A program made the position numbers and the translations under genes. From positions 161,395,863 to 161,459,862 of the forward strand of contig OV050030.1 in NCBI GenBank assembly GCA_920105625.2: a DNA stretch of 64,000 bases, written 5' to 3'. The stretch is from Clusia tigrina. Taxonomy: Eukaryota; Arthropoda; Insecta; Diptera; Clusiidae. Below are positions 56,926 to 64,000 of the stretch, in pieces. The stretch's first letter is position 1. Every line of letters starts with the position of its first letter. The notes below the pieces were generated by a model that was not told the origin of the DNA, ran no database searches, and saw only the letters and a list, made by a program, of their open reading frames with translations.

Positions 56926-58460
56926 TTCCCTCCATATTTATTTACCGTTCCGATCATTTTTTTGGTCACACGTACAGTGTATGTGAATTTATTGTGTTTG
57001 TTGCAAAAATATTCCATATCCCTGTAGTGATAACTATAGGCCGTCTTCAAAATATACTACTAAATTTAATAGTAAAAAATCAAGTGGTTAATTTACTAGT
57101 TCCAAACTTATCTATAAGTTAACCAGTTACTGACTTCTGCGGCACTTCATCGCTGTGTATACTTAATTTTTCATTTTTTGTCAATTTAATAAAAAAGGAA
57201 GTAAAGACAAACATTCAAATTTGAAAAAAAAACAGTTATTTTTATAATTTCAACCACTTTTTGTAATTCCTCATTTTAGAGATAAATCTTCAGTTAATGC
57301 GTGTTTTAAAATATTCACAAAGTGTTCGCAAAGAAATTGGAAATGCGGCACCATGAATTAACATGTTGAATTAATACACTTCTCATTTAAGCACAAAAAT
57401 TATTTTACATGTCGAATTCACATTATTATATTATGTACATATACTCGTATATGAATTTTACATATAATATGAGTTTTACTAGAATTTTAACTAGTTGGTT
57501 TCACTGCTGGCATGTTGTCTAAAATAGCGAATATTCGGAGTAAAAAAACAGAAAAAATCAGGGCTACGTTTAAATTAAACTTTTAGGGGGTCACTTCATT
57601 TGTATTTTAAAAAGAACTGCGAAACTTTTAAAAAGAAAATATTATAATAAATCAAAAAAAATTGTATTATTTAATTTGTAATTGAAAACTCAAATGTTAA
57701 CAAATTCTTTTCATAAATTATAAGTATTCTTAATGTAAAATCTGATCCAATTGCTTTCCATTTACACTTCTGTTCACTACACACGCACCATAGTAATCAT
57801 ATGATGTAGAATAACAATTATTTGGTTTTTTGCCATAATATTATACTACTAATAACTAAGATAATTAATAAAAATTAATTTATATTAAAATGGGGTCCGA
57901 CTGCCACAGTAATACCCCAAGCGTTTTTAAATATACATGGGTATGAACGAATGAAAGTGCACAGGGGACAGTAAAAAAATTAGAATTTGGAACAGAAGGA
58001 GACAAAGATTAGGAAATTGCCGGTCAAAAGAGAATTCAACGTTTTTACAGTATTCTCACATATAACAACAGTTTCAATAATCTCAGAAAAATCTTCAAAA
58101 TAGGTCAAAAATGCTGCTAAACGAATTAAGTTAACGGCTTTATGCTTTTAATTAAACAGAGGTAGTGTTTTTTTTCTTTAATAATGACGAAAACAATTTT
58201 TTGTTTTGTCGAATTAATTTTTTTACTTAAACGCAACTGGAATATTTCGACTTGTGGATCTTGAGGGTTCATTGACAATGATAAATTATCAAGTTTTCAG
58301 TTATTTTGAGAAGGTAAGTGAATTGAGGAATGACGATATTTAGAGTTAAGGGGGGTGCACTGTATTTTTACCACTACATACATCTATTTTAAAACCTCCT
58401 CTCAGTAGCAGAACTCGCACAAATACATTCGTATCAACTGTCTATTCTTGTATGTTCTTT
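56926..58460 (-). other. Probable 1.5-kb intron of the SAM-linked remnant (copy 2 only)
   Basis: AT-rich and non-coding. It separates REKFIRES (right) from PIIVVVGES (left) on the minus strand, with GT at the right edge (GAAAGTATTA) and AG at the left (CTTTGAAG before CC). Copy 1 has only 14 bases here. Intron status is an inference. Confidence 0.45.
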
Positions 58461-59480
58461 GGTAATACTTTCTCTTATGAACTTCTCCCTTATGTTGTCG
58501 ATGCTTTCCTCTAAATCGGCTGCAGATTTCACAGGTTATTTCAGAATGAAGCTATTAATAGATTCTTGGAATGTCACCTTGTTTAGGTTTCTGTCTTGTC
58601 GAAATCTGGCCGTTGAGAAAATTTCCGGCATACGACATAAAAATAACATACATACGAGATATATTATATACCTCCTATATAAATTTTTATGTATGTAGAA
58701 AGTCACCTTTAGAAAAAAAAATTCGTCCAACAAACAAAGAAATTCTCGGGTTTCTTGATCTATAATATTACTGATGTAAAGCTCTCTTAAATGTGGACCC
58801 CTTTTAATTAGAAAGAGCTCACATTTTGCGGATGCAGCATATTGAAGTCACAGGCAACATTTTTGAAAGTGAATAGTTAATGTTAGATGTAAATGATATG
58901 TTTATATTTTTTCTAACTACAAACCAAAAGTGCCCCCACATTTGCATCTTTGAACAAAGGCCATTTGACAAAAATTTAGAATTGTAGCTACCTCAGTTAA
59001 GTTTAACAGAGATAGTTGCCTGTATTGGATAATCATTGAACTGAAGCCACATTCGTAAGTCTTCACATACACTGGTATCGGTTCCTGCTTCTCTGCTTGC
59101 GGTAAAACCTTATGCTTTAGCACTGCTTTTTTCCGAAAGTTATAATACCTGTCGTAAATTTTTCCATACGGCTTATTTTGCATTCCGCGGTGTCCACAAT
59201 GTCTCTTAAAAAAAAAAGTACTAACAAAAAATTCATTCCATAGGCAAGTGCTACGATAATCAAAGCGAAAAAGGATATACGAGAATGTACAACACAAAAG
59301 TGACAATCGTCAACAATGATCTCCAGGGAAGAACCGCACATTTCGTCTGCGATTCGCTGCAAATTATTTAATGAGCGCTTGTCTCGAGAAGCTGCGTAGT
59401 AGTAAGTCAAGCAGTTGACACACTTCTCTCTGAAGTATGTCAAGGCGCCATCGCCGCGGGGAATGTAGATTTAAATGTTT
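58461..59480 (-). pseudogene. SAM-linked TE-type protein, middle exons (copy 2)
   Basis: 58461-58620 reads ARFRQDRNLNKVTFQESINSF, a stop shared with copy 1, and ADLEESIDNIREKFIRES. Further right, 58917-59443 carries PYGKIYDRYYNFRKKAVLKHKV and QEPIPVYVKTYE in one frame and YFREKCVNCLTYYYAASRDKRS with SSLEIIVDDCHFC in another. I do not recognise a catalytic domain in these exons; they are placed in this gene by position and strand. Confidence 0.45.
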
Positions 59481-59539
59481 TCAATATCTACCTTTAAGAT
59501 AGAAGCAATCCATCCATAAATACAACACACAAAAAAAAT

Positions 59540-60005
59540 GGCATTAAATTCCCACTTCCATCCTCAAGGAAATCTTTTCATAAGACAGCGAGTGGTCAGA
59601 GTCAGACAACTTTTCGGAATTTTCAATCAACTTTTTCACTTTCCCAATCTCTGGAGTCTGAGGAAAAACAAAATCGGCACAAAAACAAGCATCAAAAGTA
59701 AAGTATTCGACGCTACAACAACATTAACACACATTTTGCATTGCACTCTGCCAATATGTATGCATTTGTATTCATGTATTTGAAACGAAATTTGTGCGCA
59801 GCGCTGCGTTGTCACTCAACGATTAAAATAAAATCAGAATACTAGCCTGTAATTTTTTACAATGCATTAATTTTTCTCTGAATTTTGCCATTACTCCAAC
59901 TGTGTTTGTATCAGGGAACAACTGATTTAAATCACATTCCTTCAGGTACTGCAGTTTATCGATACCGACGCGGGCGTCTGATGTAAATTTATATGATTGG
60001 TACAC
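59540..60005 (-). pseudogene. SAM-domain-like N-terminal exons (copy 2)
   Basis: 59823-60005 reads GIDKLQYLKECDLNQLFP and VMAKFREKLMHC, which fits the second half of a SAM domain (ID..L..L.E.DL..LFP....G...KF...L), a protein- or RNA-binding fold. 59540-59700 reads FVFPQTPEIGKVKKLIENSE and KLSDSDHSLSYEKI, an acidic Ser-rich linker. The whole region 58620-60240 is missing from duplication copy 1. No start codon or complete gene is visible. Confidence 0.5.
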
Positions 60006-60019
60006 ATATATTTCTATCA

Positions 60020-60955
60020 GTGATTATTTTCTAAAGCACATACCATTTAAAAGAGGAATGGTTTTCTCACAACCTCACTCCTCGTTACCGAACGCTGAAC
60101 TGCACTATGAACAAAACTCAACTAAACGAAAATAATTCTTGTTATACCCGCTGCAGTAGAACTAGGCGTCAGTTTTTTATTTATTTTACTTACAGAGAAC
60201 AAACGAAGGAATACTTTCCACCAACGAACTTAGCGTATATGTATACATATATCCTTTTGGACCAATGATACATACAAAAGTCAAATTTATTGTTGTAATA
60301 CAAGTACCCCTGATAAAATTTTTCACAATCTTTTGACGACAGTTAATTGAACTCGAACAGAAAAACAAAAAGCGCAAGTCTGTTGTTAAAATATATTTTT
60401 TCCCTGAATGTATAAAGTATAAATATAAGTAATAAATATGCCAAACCTATTTAAATATCGTTTTTTGTCTACGTTTACTCCAGTTCATATTCAGGTTGTA
60501 TTTGAAAGGTAAAGTGTCTGATTACCTCCCACTTGGGGGAGGTCTGTCTGATCATTGCAGGTGGACCTCAAGCATCTCAGAATCTCCCCGTGGTATCACC
60601 TGGGCAGTGACATCTTATCACCCGATAAGTGTTAGCTGATGTGAGTAGGCGGAAATCCAGGCTCCACAATTCAATTGTTGGGGGCGTCTGTTGTCCATGT
60701 GGCTGAATTCAAGTCCGGGCGGCTGAATTCAAGTGGTGTGAACTGAAAGCACTCTCTTAATCCGCGGTATTAAACGAACTGCGTCATCAAATCTCTTCGT
60801 AGCGGAAGAACACGAAAGCTGAATTTGAACGGAGCCTCTCTGATAACTGGTCGCCTCGGTAAGGAACTATGACCTTGCCACATTATCGGAGGCTATGATG
60901 TGGTGGACATTCAAATCCCCTGCACTCGTGGGAAACAAATGGAAAACACTAAATG
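60020..60955. other. Non-coding block upstream of R copy 4
   Basis: From about 60243 it matches copy 1 (45890-46670). It has no recognised domains. It contains short local duplications (for example GTCCGGGCGGCTGAATTCAAGT next to a similar segment). Confidence 0.45.
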
Positions 60956-62208
60956 AAATAAAATCGAGTAAAGAAATCTGAAGTCGGGTTTGACCGACAT
61001 TGAAATACACTTTAGCTTTCCTAGTCCGTGCGAGTTCAACAATGGGGAAGTTTTCTTCATAAATCATCATTAGGAGTATATCTACGATAATTTTCGGTAG
61101 GGTACCTTGAATTGAATATATTAGAGGGATGTGTGGCCTTTATCTGATCGACCACATTTCTTGTGAATGGGTCAATATACGTACCCACCCAAAAATATTG
61201 CATAGGTAGTAAGTTATAAAAATATATCAATAGTGGGCGTGGCTGTGAAAATAATCAGCCCATTTTTTGTGTGGTGTTTAATGTTACTGTAATGTTAGAG
61301 TGCCTGCGAAATGTCGTTAATAAATTTTCAATAGGAACTAGTAATGAGATTTGGTTGTGGGCGTGGTAGTAGTAATAATCTGCCCATATTTGAAATACAT
61401 GCTAGTACAGACCTACTGGATACTGCTACCAATTTGTATTCATATATAATCATTAGAATTGGGAATTGGGAGAATTGTTTTTATGTCGGGTCCACAAAGT
61501 TCACTATATGGGAGGGAGGCGTATCCTTTATCTAATCGACCCTATTTCGTGTGCATGGCTTTGTAAGGTCAAAATACGTACTAATATAAAATTTCGCAAA
61601 ATATATTTTATATGTCGTAAGTTATAAAAATTTGTCAATAGTGGGCCTGATTGTCAAAATAGGCCGCCCGATGCTTGTGTTGTGTTTAATGTTGGCACCC
61701 GCAACCTTTCTGTGAGATTTCGTTGATAAAGCTTTAATAGGAACCTAGTAATGGTATTTTGCACACACACTATTATGGACCCCATGCACATTTCTGGAAA
61801 TTTTTATTGTGATAGCATCAATACGAGCATATGTTGGTTAATTTTAATTTTAGACCAAAAAGTTCCATATGTCATATGTGGGCGTGTCCTTTCTCTGATC
61901 AACCTTATTTCTTGTAGATTTCTTTATGGGAGCCAGGTGTGGTCTTTGTGCAAATCAGCCATTATAGCCATATGTGTCTGTACCTTTGTCCATACTATAC
62001 TTTTGGAAAATTTCATTAATATAGCGGTGTAGACAAAAAATGGCCACGGATGGTCAGACGGACAGACAAAATGAATTTTGTTTAGAAAGTGATTCTGCTC
62101 ATATCTGTATATTTGTGTCCATACCTACCGCGCCTCTTTCGGAAAGTTGCAATTCCTCTCAAAAGCACAAAATTATATACCCTTTTAAAGGTTAAGAGTA
62201 TAAAAACA
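60956..62208 (+). repeat. R repeat copy 4 (diverged subfamily, complete)
   Basis: It starts AATAAAATCGAGTAAAGAAA and ends ACCCTTTTAAAGGTTAAGAGTATAAAAA, in the same layout as copy 2. It contains GTGGGCGTGG boxes and a GTCAGACGGACAGAC run near 62053. The open frames within it are short and chance-level. Confidence 0.88.
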
Positions 62209-62348
62209 CTAAACAACAGATCGTCGATAAAATCTCGGAATCTAAAAATAAAACAGAAACAAGTAATGGTAACGACCTTGTACATCTCAAAGGAACGATG
62301 AATAAAACTGCTGGGGCATTAGGAGAACCGTTAAATAATGTAAAGACA
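62209..62348. other. Short spacer before the right-edge LTR
   Basis: Nothing is recognised here. A 70-codon open frame ends in it (62089-62301) but has no motif. Confidence 0.35.
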
Positions 62349-62573
62349 TGCTGGGTCTCTTTAATATTCTACAGCTGAGATAGAATCTTCGGTGTCCAGG
62401 GTTCGTTAGCAACAAATAAGTCTTAGACTTTGGTTTATTTTGTGGATACTTTTATTGTCGATTAGTTACTTACTTTTTTCTTGCTGTGTATGTTTCTATA
62501 TTTTTCTTCTTAATTGGTGAATCGTATGGTGGGGGCTTCTGTGTCGCGAGTTCTAGTGGCGTAGATGTCCAGC

Positions 62574-62816
62574 GCGAGTGAATAACTCGCTCAGGTAGGA
62601 GTCAGTCTGTCCGGCGCGAGTGAATAACTCGCTCAAGTAAATATGTACGTTCGGAGCGAGTGAATAACTCGCTCAGAAACGTCAGGTCACTGCTATTGCG
62701 CTCCGTGTAGACTATGCGTGTAGTGAGGCTTTGTGTTGTGAGTCCCAGTGGCGTAGATGTCTGGCTCGAGTGAATAACTCGCTCAAGTAGTCGTCCGGCG
62801 CGAGTGAATAACTCGC
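62574..62816. repeat. Five copies of a 17-bp dyad in two duplicated blocks
   Basis: GCGAGTGAATAACTCGC occurs at 62574, 62616, 62656 and 62800, and a variant with CTCGAGT at 62766. Each has 6-bp inverted arms around GAATA. The sites lie in two copies of a larger block (GTGGCGTAGATGTC at about 62557 and 62748; GGTCACTGCTATTGC at about 62686 and 62837). Confidence 0.92.
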
Positions 62817-62909
62817 TTAGGTCGTCAGAAGCGTTAGGTCACTGCTATTGCACCCCGTGTAGATTATGCGTTCACGCCTCCCCTATTGTTCAATCAATAA
62901 TAGAGTTGT

Positions 62910-63408
62910 TCTTGGTTGCGCTGTTGTTCGATCAAAAGAAGTCTTGCTTGCGCCGCTGTCTGATAAAAACAGCTCTTGCTTGCGCCGCTGTCTGGTGAGA
63001 AAGATATCTTGCTTATGCTGTTGTTCGATCCAGAAAGAGTTCTTGCTTATGCTGTTGTTCAATCCAAAAAAGTGTTCTTGTTTATGCTATTGTTAGATCC
63101 AAAAAGAGTTCTTGCTTATGCTGTTGTTTGATCCAAAAAGAGTTCTTGCTTATACTATTGTTCGATCCAAAAACTTCTTCCTTATACTGTTGTTCGATCC
63201 AAAAACAGTTCTTGCTTATGCTGTTGTTTGATCCAAAAATAGTTCTTGCTTATGCTGTTGTTCGATCAAAAAACAGTTATTGCTTATGCTATTGTTCGAT
63301 CCAAAAATTTCTTGCTTATACTGTTGTTCGATCCAAAAACAGTTCTTGCTTATGCTGTTGTACGATCCAAAAAGAGTTCTTGGTTATGTTGTTGTTCGAT
63401 CCAAAAAG
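62910..63408 (-). repeat. Fifteen tandem repeats of about 33 bp
   Basis: The plus-strand consensus is TTCTTGCTTATGCTGTTGTT followed by CGATCCAAAAAGAG. Fifteen consecutive units of 31-35 bp are countable; the leftmost three are the most diverged (GCGCCGCTGTCTG variants) and the rest close. Open frames across the array (Leu/Phe-rich) follow from the 33-34-bp period and are not proteins. Confidence 0.92.
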
Positions 63409-63410
63409 AG

Positions 63411-63440
63411 ACTGAGTACTCCGATGATACTCCTTATATA
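63411..63440 (-). promoter_or_regulatory. TATA box and initiator of the right-edge LTR
   Basis: On the minus strand TATATAAG (63440-63433) is followed 27 bases on by TCAGT (63415-63411), the arthropod initiator. The spacing is right for a pol II start at about A63413. This places the tandem repeats below 63408 in the transcribed part of the LTR. Confidence 0.65.
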
Positions 63441-63799
63441 GCGCAGTGGCTACTCGCACACAATGCGTGGCGTGCTCTCATTGGCTATCCGAATGGCGTC
63501 ATATGGTTTGGTCTTCTTCCTCTTCTGGATAGCTGCCTTATGTTCGGCACCGCGTGGTTCTCCTCGACGTGTTTTTACTTTGTCTTCTTCTTCTCGATAG
63601 CTACCTCGTGGTCCTCCTCCGCGTGGGTTGTCTCCACGTGTTCTCAACCACGCTGGGTTTTCTTGTTGGGAGACCGTGGCGTCATGATTAAAGTGGCTCA
63701 TCAGTGTCGGGCAACTGGTGATCTCCTCATTTTGTGAGTGGTGCCGATGTGTTATGTAGGAGGATAAATCATAAAGATGTATGCTCCTTACATCTACTC

Positions 63800-64000
63800 C
63801 CCTCTTCGGGAGCGATGGAAAACCCTCGTCGTGCTAGGCTATGGGGTCATGAAAAACTTTCATTTCAGTCTTGTGTGCTCTGCGAGGCCGGTTATCTGCT
63901 CGCCGTTTAAGCTGTGCGATCACTGGTGATATAAAGCCAGTTACTTGGTAGGGGCCTTCGTACCTTAGTGTCAATTTCGCGGCAAAAACGTCTACAGCCG
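63800..64000 (-). pseudogene. Gypsy-type pol C-terminus (integrase end), cut by window edge
   Basis: The minus strand from 64000 reads VFAAKLTLRYEGPYQVTGFISPVI then AQLKRRADNRPRRAH and TEMKVFHDPIA, the SH3/chromo-like C-terminal block of gypsy integrases (KLxxRYxGPYxVxxxISP). A TAG follows at about 63832, then a polypurine tract and LTR. The frame is open across the visible part; the rest of pol lies beyond the window, so it could belong to an intact element. Confidence 0.75.

Larger units (their letters stand above)
52488..61960 (+). repeat. Segmental duplication, copy 2
   Basis: It is the counterpart of 37403-47747. The left boundary is sharp: sequences before GAAGTCATCGGAAGTAAAC are unrelated in the two copies. 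The copies are separated by LINE fragments and a repeat array. Confidence 0.93.
62349..63799 (-). repeat. Long LTR (about 1.45 kb) of a minus-strand gypsy-type element
   Basis: On the minus strand a polypurine tract GAAGAGGGGAG (about 63806-63816) follows the pol stop, and a TGTAAGGAGCATACATC start follows at 63799. The other end near 62349 (TGCTGGGTC on the plus strand, CA on the minus) is provisional. It includes a core promoter, a 33-bp repeat array and dyad sites. LTRs of this length are known from Osvaldo/Ulysses-type elements; that comparison is an inference. Confidence 0.6.

Noticed and set aside
62574..63408. CRISPR-like appearance of regularly spaced repeats
   Set aside because: The repeats are head-to-tail or irregularly spaced without unique spacers, lie in a eukaryotic LTR, and there are no cas genes.
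62866..63415. Long Leu/Phe-rich open frames that look like a repetitive protein
   Set aside because: They are produced by the 33-34-bp tandem repeats in an LTR leader; three frames are open in turn and no start or domain is supported.
63450..63701. Minus-strand basic Arg/Gly-rich frame near the right edge
   Set aside because: It lies in the U3 part of the LTR upstream of the promoter; the composition reflects local GC-rich repeats and there is no recognised domain.

Overview
This window looks like a transposable-element-rich stretch of a dipteran genome, most likely a tephritid fruit fly or a close relative. The inference rests on an irritans-type mariner, 17.6/297-like gypsy LTRs with a serine-tRNA-type primer site, BEL/Pao elements, a LOA-clade LINE, Helitrons with TCTATATATA ends, and high AT content. 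I see no host gene with an intact reading frame and no rRNA or functional tRNA. Almost every coding signal belongs to a mobile element, and almost all are broken by stops, frameshifts or deletions. Protein-family calls come from motif recognition by eye; no search was run.

Layout. 1-3600: CR1/Jockey-like LINE on the minus strand (ORF1 and ORF2). 3654-3755: orphan gag zinc knuckle. 3789-19712: a three-level nest, with an old BEL/Pao element carrying an envelope-like region (BEL-1), a gypsy/errantivirus-like element (gypsy-1, 10884-19367) inside its 3' LTR, and a 5'-truncated LOA-clade LINE (13816-16520) inside the gypsy reverse transcriptase. 19713-24290: a second, decayed gypsy-type element (gypsy-2). 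24300-28815: a second BEL/Pao element on the minus strand (BEL-2) whose first segment looks like a PHD finger. 29854-36460: a minus-strand autonomous-type Helitron riddled with a mariner, an R1-like LINE tail and a copy of a 1.1-kb non-coding repeat (called R here).

37403-47747 and 52488-61960 are two collinear copies of a composite segment (hAT transposase remnant, RNase H fragment, a CACTA-like/MHDI-type transposase protein, a SAM-domain-like multi-exon remnant, an R repeat). The first 3.5 kb of the copies is almost identical and the rest is visibly more diverged. Copy 1 additionally received Helitrons with internal tandem duplications and a second mariner. Between the copies lie a Jockey-type RT fragment, a dispersed-repeat array containing a tRNA-like B box, and another LINE fragment.

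62349-64000: 3' end of a gypsy-type pol on the minus strand followed by a ~1.45-kb LTR. The LTR has a recognisable TATA/initiator core promoter, fifteen ~33-bp tandem repeats immediately downstream of the predicted start site, and five copies of a perfect or near-perfect 17-bp dyad.

There is no operon-like cooperation between genes here; the relationships are those of nested insertion. The strongest leads are the step in identity inside the segmental duplication, the youthful LTRs around a wrecked gypsy-1 interior, the structured LTR at the right edge, and the R repeat family.
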